A stretch of DNA of 64,000 nucleotides from NCBI GenBank assembly GCA_905181935.1, contig CAJIZV010000003.1:1-64000 (forward strand), given 5' to 3'. A program made the position numbers and the translations under genes. Within the stretch, counting starts at the first letter, position 1. Every line of letters begins with the position of its first letter. This document shows, piece after piece, positions 38,655-48,525 of this stretch. This DNA comes from an uncultured Amylibacter sp. GTDB taxonomy: Bacteria; Pseudomonadota; Alphaproteobacteria; Rhodobacterales; Rhodobacteraceae. The notes under the pieces were generated by a model. The model was not told where the DNA came from. It worked only from the letters and a program-made list of their open reading frames with translations, and did no database searches.

Positions 38655-41099
38655 ATGACAAATATCCCTAAAGTTGCGCGAGTAGTAATTATTGGTGGTG
38701 GTGTGATTGGGTGTTCAGTTGCCTATCATTTAATCAAAAAAGGTTGGAAGGATGTTGTTTTACTTGAACGTAAACAATTGACTTCTGGCACCACATGGCA
38801 TGCGGCTGGTTTGATTGCGCAGTTACGTGCCACTGCAAATATGACAAGATTAGCTAAATATTCGCAAGAGCTATATGGAAATTTAGAGCAAGAAACAGGT
38901 GTTTCTACAGGGTTTAAGCGGTGTGGTTCAATCACGGTTGCATTGACAAATGAGAGAAAAGAAGAAATTTTTAGACAAGCAGCAATGGCACGTGCTTTTG
39001 GTGTTGAAGTTGAAGAAATTTCACCAGCTGAAGTAAAAGCTAAATATGAACATTTAAATATTGATGGTGTTAAAGCAGGCGTTTGGCTGCCTCTAGATGG
39101 CCAGGGTGATCCGGCAAATATTACCCTAGCGCTTGCAAAAGGTGCTCGTAATGGTGGGGCGTTAATCTGTGAAAATATAAGTGTGACTGGCGTTACAAAA
39201 AGTGGGAGGCGTGTGACAGGCGTCAATTGGGAATCCAAGAATGAACAAGGTCACATTAAAGCAGACATGGTTGTAAATTGTGGTGGAATGTGGGGACATG
39301 AAGTTGGCCGTATGGCTGGAGTTAATGTACCACTTCATGCGTGCGAACACTTTTATATCGTAACAGAAGCGATAGAAGGGCTTACACAGATGCCTGTTCT
39401 TCGTGTCCCAGATGAATGTGCTTACTATAAAGAAGATGCAGGTAAGTTTTTATTAGGTGCTTTTGAACCTATTTCGAAGCCATGGGGTATGGCTGGTATA
39501 CCAAAAGACTTTGAATTTGATCAATTACCAGAAGATTTTGATCATTTTGAACCTATTTTAGAAGCTGCTTGTGAGCGTATGCCAAAGCTTGCTGAAGCTG
39601 GAATCCATACATTTTTTAATGGACCTGAAAGCTTTACACCTGATGATGCATATCATCTAGGACTTGCACCTGAAGTGGAAAATTTTTGGGTAGCAGCGGG
39701 GTTCAACTCAATAGGAATTCAGTCTGCGGGTGGTGCCGGTATGGCACTGGCAGAGTGGATGGATAGTGGTGCAAAACCATTTGATTTAGGTGATGTAGAT
39801 ATTTCACGTATGCAACCTTTTCAAGGTAACAAAAAGTATTTATATGAGCGATCCAAGGAAACATTGGGACTTCTTTATGCTGACCATTTCCCGTTTTTAC
39901 AAAAGAAAACTGCGCGTGGTGTCCGGCGCACACCTTTTCACCAACAGTTATTAAATCAAGGTGCCGTTATGGGTGAGCTAGCGGGTTGGGAGCGTGCTAA
40001 CTGGTTTGCAAATAAAGGCCAAAAAGCTTCTTATGAATATTCATGGAAACGACAAAATTGGTTTGAAAACTCTGCTAATGAACACCGTGCCGTACGCGAA
40101 AATGTAGGCATGTATGATATGTCTTCATTTGGAAAAATACGAGTTGAAGGCCGTGACGCAACAGTATTCTTAAATTATGTTGCGGGGGGGCAGTATGATG
40201 TTCCTGTAGGTAAAATTGTTTATTCACAATTTCTAAATAATACAGGTGGAATTGAGGCGGATGTAACTATTACGCGAGTTAGTGAAACCGCTTATTTAGT
40301 GGTGACCCCTGCTGCAACACGTCTGGCTGATCAGGTTTGGTTACAACGCCATGCTGGTAACTATAATGTTGTGATCACAGATATGACGGCAGGTGAAGGT
40401 GTATTGGCGGTAATGGGCCCTAATAGCCGAAAGTTACTTGAGGCAGTTAGTCCTAATTCGTTTGATAATGTCATAAATCCTTTTGGCACCTCTCAAGAAA
40501 TCGAGCTTGGTATGGGTTTAGTTCGAGTGCACCGTGTGACTTATGTGGGAGAACTTGGCTGGGAAGTTTATGCTAGCGCTGATCAGGCTGGGCACATTTT
40601 TGAAACGTTATATGAGGCGGGTAAAGATCTAGGTTTGAAGTTATGTGGAATGCATATGATGGATAGCTTGCGTATTGAAAAAGGCTATCGTCATTTTGGA
40701 CATGACATAACATGTGAAGATCATGTGCTGGAAGCAGGGCTTGGGTTTGCAGTTAAAACTGAGAAAACAAATTTTATTGGGCGTGATGCAGTTTTACGGA
40801 AAAAAGAAAGTGGCTTGGAAAGACGTTTAGTACAATTTATTTTGAATGATCCGGAACCATTACTCTATCATAACGAACCGATCTTGCGTGATGGAAAATT
40901 GATTGGATATTTAAGTTCAGGGAGTTATGGGCATACATTAGGTGCTGCCATTGGTTTAGGATATGTTCCATGTAAAGGTGAAGAAATTGCAGATATTTTA
41001 GCTTCATCATATGAAATTGATGTTGCTGGAATTCGTGTGAAAGCCACTCCAAGTTTAAAGCCATTATATGATCCAAAATCTGAACGTGTAAAAATCTGA
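38655..41099 (+). CDS. sarcosine dehydrogenase-like flavoprotein (DAO + GcvT domains)
   Basis: An 814-residue paralogue of the protein at 34217 with the same architecture. The FAD loop is IIGGGVIGCS (12-21). LTSGTTWHAAGL includes His49 for covalent FAD. LPLDGQGDPANITLALAKGAR follows. The GcvT-like half starts near 435 (AGWERANWFA). The TSGTTWH form, as in sarcosine dehydrogenases, versus TAGSTWH in the paralogue suggests a different N-methyl substrate, but the assignment to sarcosine is tentative. AAAGGAAA is the ribosome site. Confidence 0.82.
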   Translation: MTNIPKVARVVIIGGGVIGCSVAYHLIKKGWKDVVLLERKQLTSGTTWHAAGLIAQLRATANMTRLAKYSQELYGNLEQETGVSTGFKRCGSITVALTNERKEEIFRQAAMARAFGVEVEEISPAEVKAKYEHLNIDGVKAGVWLPLDGQGDPANITLALAKGARNGGALICENISVTGVTKSGRRVTGVNWESKNEQGHIKADMVVNCGGMWGHEVGRMAGVNVPLHACEHFYIVTEAIEGLTQMPVLRVPDECAYYKEDAGKFLLGAFEPISKPWGMAGIPKDFEFDQLPEDFDHFEPILEAACERMPKLAEAGIHTFFNGPESFTPDDAYHLGLAPEVENFWVAAGFNSIGIQSAGGAGMALAEWMDSGAKPFDLGDVDISRMQPFQGNKKYLYERSKETLGLLYADHFPFLQKKTARGVRRTPFHQQLLNQGAVMGELAGWERANWFANKGQKASYEYSWKRQNWFENSANEHRAVRENVGMYDMSSFGKIRVEGRDATVFLNYVAGGQYDVPVGKIVYSQFLNNTGGIEADVTITRVSETAYLVVTPAATRLADQVWLQRHAGNYNVVITDMTAGEGVLAVMGPNSRKLLEAVSPNSFDNVINPFGTSQEIELGMGLVRVHRVTYVGELGWEVYASADQAGHIFETLYEAGKDLGLKLCGMHMMDSLRIEKGYRHFGHDITCEDHVLEAGLGFAVKTEKTNFIGRDAVLRKKESGLERRLVQFILNDPEPLLYHNEPILRDGKLIGYLSSGSYGHTLGAAIGLGYVPCKGEEIADILASSYEIDVAGIRVKATPSLKPLYDPKSERVKI

Positions 41100-41128
41100 T
41101 AATAAAAAGCTAAATACACTAATTATAT

Positions 41129-41175
41129 CATAAGATTAAAAGACATTCGTGACACGACCACCTTTTAATCTTATG
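41129..41175. repeat. perfect 14-bp-arm inverted repeat with nested palindrome, upstream of rluA
   Basis: CATAAGATTAAAAG (41129-41142) is exactly matched by CTTTTAATCTTATG (41162-41175). The 19-base spacer itself contains TCGTG-A-CACGA at its centre (41147-41157), so the whole element is symmetric. No T run follows on either strand, so it is not a typical terminator. The right arm ends just before the TAAGG ribosome site of rluA. No second copy was noticed in the window. Confidence 0.8.
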
Positions 41176-41183
41176 TAAGGTTT

Positions 41184-41837
41184 ATGGATTTTTTTATATA
41201 TGAGCCTCCGCTTGATCCCTTGAGTATTTTATATGTTGACCAAGATATTTTAGTTGTGGATAAGCCATCAGGATTATTATCCGTCCCAGGTAAAAGTCTT
41301 GAACATCGTGATTGTTTAGAGACGAGAGTTCGCACGCAGTTTAATGGTGTATTATTAGTTCATAGATTAGATATGGATACTAGTGGGGTAATGATTTTTG
41401 GCCTTAACAAAAATTCACAACGCGATCTGAGTTTACAGTTTGAAAAGCGCACTACTGAAAAAACATATGAGGCTAGAGTGGTTGGGGTAATATCAGAAGA
41501 TAGTGGTTGCATAGATTTACCATTAATTGTTGATTGGCCAAACAGGCCATTGCAAATGGTTGACTTAGAAAATGGAAAACAAGCAAAAACTGACTGGCGA
41601 GTCATAAAAAGAGAAGCAGATTCTACCCGAATAGAATTAAATCCTAAAACAGGACGCAGCCATCAATTACGGGTGCATATGCTTGAAATGGGGCACCCAA
41701 TTATAGGAGATAGATTTTATGGTACGGATTATGAAATAAGCTTAGCTGATCGCCTACAGTTACATGCTCTACATTTAAAGATATGTCACCCTGGTAGTGG
41801 TACATTAATGCGATTTACATCCCCAGTACCATTTTGA
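41184..41837 (+). CDS. rluA: RluA-type pseudouridine synthase
   Basis: A 217-residue RNA pseudouridine synthase with no S4 domain, as in E. coli RluA. The N terminus LYVDQDILVVDKPSGLLSVPGK and catalytic HRLDMDTSGV (60-69, Asp63) match RluA closely. KTGRSHQLRVHM follows. Predicted targets are 23S rRNA U746 and tRNA U32. The gene starts 8 bases after a large inverted repeat. Confidence 0.9.
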   Translation: MDFFIYEPPLDPLSILYVDQDILVVDKPSGLLSVPGKSLEHRDCLETRVRTQFNGVLLVHRLDMDTSGVMIFGLNKNSQRDLSLQFEKRTTEKTYEARVVGVISEDSGCIDLPLIVDWPNRPLQMVDLENGKQAKTDWRVIKREADSTRIELNPKTGRSHQLRVHMLEMGHPIIGDRFYGTDYEISLADRLQLHALHLKICHPGSGTLMRFTSPVPF

Positions 41838-41987
41838 ATATTAAGAAGAGATAATATTAAATTTAGATTTAATAAATTTTTGCAGTAAATATAATATATC
41901 TAAATATTAATTTTTCAAACTTTTCCAGCATGGCACTTGCCGCTAGTTGGTTGACACGATATTTGGAAGATAACCAAAGGAGAAGCT

Positions 41988-43121
41988 ATGACAATTGATC
42001 CCGTAAAATTAACTGCTGACTTAGTGCGCTGTGCTTCAGTTACTCCTGAGGAGGCGGGGGCTTTAGTTTTGTTAGAGGAATTATTATCTAATGCTGGCTT
42101 TATATGTAATCGAGTAGACCGTGGAGAAATAAGTAATCTTTTTGCGCGATGGGGAGAGGGTCGTACGCTAGGCTTCAACGGGCATACAGATGTTGTACCT
42201 ATTGGCTCTTTAGGGGACTGGACTGTAGATCCGTTTGGAGCTGAGATTAAAAATGGTTTTTTATATGGGCGTGGTTCAACAGATATGAAATCTGCTGTTG
42301 CAGCATTTGCATCCGCTGCAATTGATTTTATAAATGATACACCTCCCGATGGCTCAATTGTTATTGCCATTACTGGTGATGAAGAAGGGGTAGCGCAAGA
42401 CGGTACTCTAGCCCTGTTGGACTGGATGTCTTCTAATAATCAGACTATTGATCATTGTATTGTTGGAGAGCCCACATGTCCTAACATTATGGGCGAGATG
42501 ATGAAGATTGGTCGCCGTGGATCGATGACAGCCTATTTCACAGCGCGTGGAGTTCAGGGGCATTCAGCTTATCCTCACCGCGCGAAAAATCCATTACCAG
42601 CAATGGCTAAATTAATATGTAATTTAGCAAATTATAAATTGGATGATGGTACAGAACACTTTGACGCCTCGACTTTGGCTGTTACAACTATAGATACTGG
42701 TAATTTAGCAAATAATGTAATCCCTGCAGAGGCGAAAGCAACTGTAAATATTAGATTTAATGATGCTCATAATTCAAATGAGTTAACTGCTTGGTTACTG
42801 AGTGTTGTAGGTGCAATTTCTGACGATACTGGCATTGAAATTGATACGAAAGTTCAAGTTTCTGGAGAGAGTTTTGTAACTCCACTTGGTAAATTTTCAG
42901 ATCTAGTTTCAAATTCTGTTTATGAGGAAACAGGATTACACCCAGAGGCTTCAACTTCAGGAGGAACATCTGATGCTAGGTTCATTAAAGATTATTGTCC
43001 TGTTGTGGAATTTGGTTTGGTTGGCAAAACAATGCACCAAGTAGATGAGCGTGTATCTGTTGAACAGATAAATAAATTAAAGCTAATTTATACCAGAATC
43101 ATGAAAAATTATTTCACGTGA
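41988..43121 (+). CDS. dapE: succinyl-diaminopimelate desuccinylase
   Basis: A 377-residue zinc M20-family enzyme of lysine/meso-diaminopimelate synthesis. Metal ligands are in [10 protein letters not shown] (His66), RGSTDMKS (Asp99) and GDEEG (Glu132/133), with a C-terminal His in [19 protein letters not shown] is typical of DapE. AAAGGAGAAGCT before ATG is a strong ribosome site. A second lysine-pathway gene, dapA, lies at 58006-58878. The stop overlaps the next GTG start (GTGA). Confidence 0.95.
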   Translation: MTIDPVKLTADLVRCASVTPEEAGALVLLEELLSNAGFICNRVDRGEISNLFARWGEGRTLGFNGHTDVVPIGSLGDWTVDPFGAEIKNGFLYGRGSTDMKSAVAAFASAAIDFINDTPPDGSIVIAITGDEEGVAQDGTLALLDWMSSNNQTIDHCIVGEPTCPNIMGEMMKIGRRGSMTAYFTARGVQGHSAYPHRAKNPLPAMAKLICNLANYKLDDGTEHFDASTLAVTTIDTGNLANNVIPAEAKATVNIRFNDAHNSNELTAWLLSVVGAISDDTGIEIDTKVQVSGESFVTPLGKFSDLVSNSVYEETGLHPEASTSGGTSDARFIKDYCPVVEFGLVGKTMHQVDERVSVEQINKLKLIYTRIMKNYFT

Positions 43122-43705
43122 TTAAAGGCCATCTTTTTATTATGGTTAAAGAGCCAAACCCAGGGCGTGTTAAAACCCGCCTTGGTCGCAGCATCGGCAT
43201 GACTAACGCTGCTTGGTGGTTTCGGCATAATGCGCAATCTTTGATTAGAAAATTATCAGCTGATACTCGGTGGAAAACCATATTAGCAGTCTCACCTGAT
43301 ATAGGTGGGTTAACCAGCAGGGTTTGGCCAAATCATTTACCTCGTTGGCCTCAGGGAGGTGGCGATCTTGGAAGCCGAATGGGTAATATCTTTCGCAACG
43401 CACCTAAAGGCCCTATTGTGATTATTGGTGCTGATATTCCTAATATAAAGCCTGGATTTATCAATGATGCGTTTGATGCATTAGGCAACCATGAAGCTGT
43501 GGTTGGACCTGCGTTAGATGGTGGGTATTGGTTGATCGGTCTAAAGCGTGGGGCAACGCCTATCCCAAATTTGCTATTTAAAGGAGTATGCTGGTCTAGT
43601 GAAACTACTTTGTCAGACACTTTAAATAGTTTAGGTGCGAATAAGGTAAAGCATATTGTTCAACTTCGGGATGTTGATACTGTTGATGATCTTTATCATT
43701 TTTAA
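43118..43705 (+). CDS. DUF2064/TIGR04282 family glycosyltransferase-like protein
   Basis: A 195-residue protein with a nucleotidyl/glycosyltransferase A-like fold. [20 protein letters not shown] (8-27), [18 protein letters not shown] and [15 protein letters not shown] are the family motifs. Function is unproven. GTG 43118 overlaps the dapE stop by 4 bases, and no better start exists before the conserved KEPNPG. Confidence 0.82.
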   Translation: MIKGHLFIMVKEPNPGRVKTRLGRSIGMTNAAWWFRHNAQSLIRKLSADTRWKTILAVSPDIGGLTSRVWPNHLPRWPQGGGDLGSRMGNIFRNAPKGPIVIIGADIPNIKPGFINDAFDALGNHEAVVGPALDGGYWLIGLKRGATPIPNLLFKGVCWSSETTLSDTLNSLGANKVKHIVQLRDVDTVDDLYHF

Positions 43706-43770
43706 AATAAGAGTGGAATATCATAACAAAAGCCAATGACCTCATTCAATGAACATGTTAGATAAAAGTT

Positions 43771-46002
43771 ATGAGCAAAATTCCCTCCAAAGAAGACATT
43801 TTGAAATGGGTGCAAGAGCATCCTGACAAAGCGTCAAAACGTGACATTTCTAAAGCCTTCAGTGTAACTGGTAGTGCGAGAATTGAATTAAAACGTATGC
43901 TTCGTGAGCTGCGAACTGATGGACTAATTGCAGGAAATAGAAGTGCATTTCGCGGTGCTGGAGAATTGCCACCAGTGTCTGTACTGCGAGTGTCTGAGCA
44001 AGATAGTGCAGGTGAGCTTTGGGCTGAGCCTGCTGAATGGGACGGGGATGATGAGCGCCCACGTATCTTATTTGTGCCAAAAGTTGGTGACGTTGTATTG
44101 TCTGTTGGTGACAGAATATTATGTAGAATTTCACCAATTGAAGGACAGGACCATAAGCTAGAGGCAAGATTAATTCGGCGTATTGGATCTGGACCTGATT
44201 TGGTAATTGGTATTTACCGATTGGGGTCAGAGGGTGGCCGGCTAGTACCTGTTGATAAAAAGAACTCTCGAGAATTTAACATTGCAAGTAGGGATGCCAA
44301 TAACGCTAAAGATGGTGAACTGGTTGAAGCTGAACAAATTGGGCCAAAAGCGCGTATGGGGCTAGCATCTGCTCGTATTCTTGAAGTGCTTGGTGATCCA
44401 ATGGCGCCTCGTTCAATTTCTTTAATTGCTATTCACCAACACGAAATACCTGATCACTTTCCTAATAATGTTATTCTTGATGCGGAAGCCGCTAAGCCTG
44501 TGGAATTAGGCAAGAGGACTGATTTACGTGATCTGCCGCTGTTTACTATAGATCCATCAGATGCGCGCGATCATGATGATGCCATTTGCGCAATACCTGA
44601 TGACGACGTCAACAATAAGGATGGTCATATTGTTTGGGTCGCTATAGCTGATGTAGCGCATTACGTGCGCCCAGGAACTAGTCTGGACGCAGAGGCCCGC
44701 AAACGTGGCAATTCTTCGTATTTCCCTGATAGAGTTGTTCCAATGCTGCCTGATGCCCTATCGGGTGACTTATGTTCCCTTCATGAAGGTGTGGACAGAG
44801 CATGTATGGCTGTTAGAATTAAGTTGAGTAACAAGGGTATTAAACTAGGACATGAATTCCATCGTGGCCTAATGCGTTCACCAGCATCATTATCATATGA
44901 ACAAGCGCAAGCTGCCTTTGACGGTAGGTATGATGAAGCTACAAGACCTCTTGCGGGAGCACTTTCTAACTTATTTTTTGCTTATCAAAGCTCTATAAGG
45001 GCGCGTGAAGAACGTCAGCCTTTAAATCTTGATCTCCCAGAGCGCAAAATTATCCTTTCGGAAGAGGGAGCTGTTTTGTCTATTGATTTTAGAACTAGGT
45101 TTGATGCTCATAAGTTAGTCGAAGAATTTATGGTTACTGCTAACGTTTGTGCTGCGGAAACATTAGAAGCTAAAGATAAAAACTTATTATACCGCGTTCA
45201 CGAAGAACCATCACCAGAAAAGCTTGAGGGACTGCGTGAAGTTGCTGAGGCATCTGGATTAGAACTTGCAAAAGGGCAGGTATTAAAAACTCAACATTTA
45301 AATAAATTATTGGCTGCAGCAGAAAATACTGAAGATTCTGAAATTATAAATATGACTGTTTTACGCTGTATGGCACAGGCATATTATGCACCAAATAACT
45401 TTGGTCATTTTGGATTAAATTTACGACGCTATGCTCACTTTACTAGTCCAATCCGACGTTATGCTGATCTAATAGTACACCGTGCATTAGTATCAGTGCA
45501 TGACTTTGGGGATGATGGACTTAGCAGTGAGGAAGAGGCGGTCTTAAAGGAAACGGGAGAGTGGATTTCTACAACGGAGCGCCGCTCTATGCTTGCTGAG
45601 CGTGATACTACAGACCGATATTTGGCGGCATTCTTAGCTGACCGTATTGGTGTTGAATTCACAGGGCGTGTTTCAGGTATTGCCAAATTTGGCTTGTTTG
45701 TGAAGCTTGATGATACGGGTGCGGATGGAATCATACCTTTATCAAAACTGGGACGAGAATATTGGCATTATGATGATCGTAATCGCACTCTTAAAGGTGA
45801 TGATAGCGGCCGCATTATTGCAATTGGTATGCCATGCAAAGTTGCATTAGTTGATGCAACTGCTGTAACGGGAGGCCTTACACTAGAGATGCTTGAACTA
45901 AATGGTAATGAAATGCCTAAGGGTTCTGGTCGGCAAACTAGCCATAAAGGCCGCCTAATAACCCGCTCTAAGGATAAAGGTAAACGAAAAAAAAACCGTT
46001 GA
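43771..46002 (+). CDS. rnr: ribonuclease R
   Basis: A 743-residue 3'-5' exoribonuclease of the RNase II/R family. An N-terminal winged-helix (about 5-55) is followed by cold-shock domains. The RNB catalytic domain has FTIDPSDARDHDDAICA (about 263-279) with the metal-binding Asp cluster. An S1 domain lies near 640-715 (GRVSGIAKFGLFVKLDDTGADG) and a Lys/Arg-rich tail ends the protein. It degrades structured RNA and, with SmpB-tmRNA, faulty mRNA. Confidence 0.96.
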   Translation: MSKIPSKEDILKWVQEHPDKASKRDISKAFSVTGSARIELKRMLRELRTDGLIAGNRSAFRGAGELPPVSVLRVSEQDSAGELWAEPAEWDGDDERPRILFVPKVGDVVLSVGDRILCRISPIEGQDHKLEARLIRRIGSGPDLVIGIYRLGSEGGRLVPVDKKNSREFNIASRDANNAKDGELVEAEQIGPKARMGLASARILEVLGDPMAPRSISLIAIHQHEIPDHFPNNVILDAEAAKPVELGKRTDLRDLPLFTIDPSDARDHDDAICAIPDDDVNNKDGHIVWVAIADVAHYVRPGTSLDAEARKRGNSSYFPDRVVPMLPDALSGDLCSLHEGVDRACMAVRIKLSNKGIKLGHEFHRGLMRSPASLSYEQAQAAFDGRYDEATRPLAGALSNLFFAYQSSIRAREERQPLNLDLPERKIILSEEGAVLSIDFRTRFDAHKLVEEFMVTANVCAAETLEAKDKNLLYRVHEEPSPEKLEGLREVAEASGLELAKGQVLKTQHLNKLLAAAENTEDSEIINMTVLRCMAQAYYAPNNFGHFGLNLRRYAHFTSPIRRYADLIVHRALVSVHDFGDDGLSSEEEAVLKETGEWISTTERRSMLAERDTTDRYLAAFLADRIGVEFTGRVSGIAKFGLFVKLDDTGADGIIPLSKLGREYWHYDDRNRTLKGDDSGRIIAIGMPCKVALVDATAVTGGLTLEMLELNGNEMPKGSGRQTSHKGRLITRSKDKGKRKKNR

Positions 46003-46139
46003 TAGACAGTATATTTTAAAACTTATGTTTTTAACAATTGGCGCAATTATGCCAATTTGAATAGGTGTATTGTTTTAGGGAGATGCGTGCATTAGATTAT
46101 ACTAAAAATGAATAATTGTCTCGAGCAGGAGAGTAATAA

Positions 46140-47375
46140 ATGCTAAAATTTTCAGCGACTTTGGCTTTGAGTCTGTTTGTTTTGGTAATGCCTGTAAACG
46201 CTAAAAACTCTCAATTAGGGCAATATCAAGTAGCCCAAAGTCAGAGCGGTTTTCAACTTTGGGTAAAATCATTTCGCCAAGATGCATTGTTGAATGGTAT
46301 TAGTGCCAATACGCTTAATGATGCATTTGAGGGCGTCTTGTTAAACGACCGCGTTGTACAGTTAGATAGAAAACAGGCTGAGTTTTCACGCCAAATTTGG
46401 GATTATCTAGATACTGCAACATCACCAAAACGTGTTGTAGATGGACAAGCCAGTTTTAATATTCAGGCAAATATTCTAAATCAAATAGAGAAAAAATATA
46501 AAGTTGATGCTGAAGTAATAGTCGCAATTTGGGGGCTAGAAACTTCGTATGGCCAACGAATGGGAAATATTAATATTATAGAAGCCCTAGCAACTCTTGC
46601 ATATGATGGCCGGCGTGAAAAGTTTGGACGGCAACAATTAATGGAAGCGCTAAAGATTATACAACGTGGCGATATTACACCTGATAAAATGATGGGTTCT
46701 TGGGCAGGCGCTATGGGGCATACTCAGTTCATACCAACAAGCTATCAAGCCTACGCACAAGATTTTACTGGTGATGGAAAGCGAAATGTTTGGGATCCTG
46801 CGGATCCATCAGACGCCCTAGCTTCAACAGCAAATTACCTTGCTAAATTTGGGTGGAAAAATAATCAACCATGGGGAATAGAAGTAATATTACCTGCAGG
46901 ATTTAATTATAGAAATGCTGATCTTGAAGTTAAAGCGACACCATCTCGCTGGACAGAGTTAGGTGTTAGAACCATCAAAAATAATAAGATCCCAAACCAT
47001 GGCGAAGGTTCAGTATTTCTTCCAGCTGGCGCTAAGGGCCCTGCTTTTATTGTATTCAAGAATTTTTTTGTAATTAAACGTTATAATAATTCAAACTCTT
47101 ACGCGATGGCCGTGGGGCACCTAGCTGACCGTATCTTAGGTGAGTTACCGTTTCAACGTGAATGGCCCCGCGGGCCCGGTGCACTAAAGCTGAAAGAAAA
47201 AGTTGAAGTACAGAAGCTGTTAAACCAAATAGGATATGACGTTGGTGAGCCTGATGGTATCATTGGTCCAAATTCAAGAAAATCAATTAGAAAGTATCAA
47301 ATTATATTAGGTTTGACCCCTGATGGCCTTGCTAATAAAGAGTTTTTAATTGAATTGCGCAAGGCGCGCGAATGA
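46140..47375 (+). CDS. MltB-family lytic murein transglycosylase with peptidoglycan-binding domain
   Basis: A 411-residue exported enzyme. Signal peptide 1-21 (ends PVNA). The catalytic domain has [10 protein letters not shown] with Glu134 and [23 protein letters not shown]-terminal peptidoglycan-binding domain (about 345-405, [31 protein letters not shown]) completes the SLT_2 + PG_binding_1 layout. It cleaves glycan strands to 1,6-anhydro products in the periplasm. It is convergent with zapE, 2 bases apart. Confidence 0.92.
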   Translation: MLKFSATLALSLFVLVMPVNAKNSQLGQYQVAQSQSGFQLWVKSFRQDALLNGISANTLNDAFEGVLLNDRVVQLDRKQAEFSRQIWDYLDTATSPKRVVDGQASFNIQANILNQIEKKYKVDAEVIVAIWGLETSYGQRMGNINIIEALATLAYDGRREKFGRQQLMEALKIIQRGDITPDKMMGSWAGAMGHTQFIPTSYQAYAQDFTGDGKRNVWDPADPSDALASTANYLAKFGWKNNQPWGIEVILPAGFNYRNADLEVKATPSRWTELGVRTIKNNKIPNHGEGSVFLPAGAKGPAFIVFKNFFVIKRYNNSNSYAMAVGHLADRILGELPFQREWPRGPGALKLKEKVEVQKLLNQIGYDVGEPDGIIGPNSRKSIRKYQIILGLTPDGLANKEFLIELRKARE

Positions 47376-47377
47376 AA

Positions 47378-48451
47378 TTAGGTTCCCCAAACTTCAGACT
47401 GCATTTCTCTTAATCTACTTGCTGTACGGTTGAATTCAAAGGAACCAATACCATCTTTGTACAATTCTTCCACTTCTGCATCTGCGCTTATTATGACCTT
47501 AATACTACCCTCATATAAAGTATCAATAAGTGTGACAAACCTCTTAGCTTGGTTGCTATTATCCTTCCCTAATTGGGGTACATTAGTTATCATTAATAAA
47601 TCTATTGATTTGGCAATTACTAAGTAATCTCCTGGACCTAAAGCTTTATTGCATAAATCAGCAAAGCTTGCGCGGGCGATACCATTAACATGAAAAGGAA
47701 TCTCAATTTTACGTTTTTTTTGGGTTAAGATAAGAGGTGTAGACTTTCCACGCGATAGGGTTTCCCACAGCTGTTCAATTTTCTGATGAGTTTCTTCGTT
47801 TAAGGGATAAAAATAAACAATATTACCATTTATATTATTTTGACGATGATCAGTGTCGCTATCTAAATTCAAAGTAGTAAGCCTTTGTCCGATCATTTTG
47901 ATAAATGGTAAAAATAATGAACGATTTAACCCACTTTTATATAAATCATTTGGATGTCTATTAGATGTTGTTACAATAATAACACCTGAATCTAATAAAA
48001 ATTCAAATAAACGACCAACTATCATTGCATCCGTAATATCTGTTATTTGAATTTCATCAAAACATAGTAGATCAACTTCAGAGATAATCTTTTCTGCAAC
48101 TGGACGAATGGCATCTTCAACACCCGTTTGTCTTACTTCATACAGACTTTGATGAATTGATTGCATGAATTCATGGAAGTGCACACGACGCTTTCTTGTT
48201 ACTGGAGATGCTTCAAAAAATAAATCCATTAACATAGACTTACCTCGGCCAACTCCACCATAAATATATAGCCCCTTTGGGCGTGGTGCTCTTATACCAA
48301 ATAAACCAGATAATAGCCATTTTGATCGAGGCTTATAGCCATCAATCTCTATTGCTAAGTCTTGTAAGGCTTGAAGTGTTTTTAGTTGATTATTGTCTGA
48401 AACCAAAGTGCCAGATAAGACCCGTTGATTGTAAATATCTATTGGTTTCAT
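47378..48451 (-). CDS. zapE: cell division protein ZapE (AFG1-like ATPase)
   Basis: A 357-residue AAA ATPase of the ZapE/AFG1 family. Walker A is GGVGRGKS (65-72), Walker B is LLCFDEIQITD, and the VHFHEFM motif follows Walker A. ATG 48451 gives MKPIDIYNQRVLSG, the usual N terminus; a longer frame to 48535 would add a hydrophobic 28-residue extension and overlap the divergent MFS gene. In E. coli ZapE modulates Z-ring stability under stress. Confidence 0.92.
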   Translation of the reverse strand: MKPIDIYNQRVLSGTLVSDNNQLKTLQALQDLAIEIDGYKPRSKWLLSGLFGIRAPRPKGLYIYGGVGRGKSMLMDLFFEASPVTRKRRVHFHEFMQSIHQSLYEVRQTGVEDAIRPVAEKIISEVDLLCFDEIQITDITDAMIVGRLFEFLLDSGVIIVTTSNRHPNDLYKSGLNRSLFLPFIKMIGQRLTTLNLDSDTDHRQNNINGNIVYFYPLNEETHQKIEQLWETLSRGKSTPLILTQKKRKIEIPFHVNGIARASFADLCNKALGPGDYLVIAKSIDLLMITNVPQLGKDNSNQAKRFVTLIDTLYEGSIKVIISADAEVEELYKDGIGSFEFNRTASRLREMQSEVWGT

Positions 48452-48525
48452 ATTACCCAGCCCCAAAAACCCATTGACCCTAACTAGCAATTTTATAAAG
48501 CTGGCACAACCAAAGAGGTAATTAC

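Noticed and set aside
41988..42370. Antisense ORF opposite dapE
   Set aside because: dapE is intact with all metal ligands; the opposite frame shows no domain and no ribosome site.
46036..46057. AATTGGC/GCCAATT stem between rnr and the transglycosylase gene as a terminator
   Set aside because: The stem is short and AT-rich, and no T run follows on either strand.
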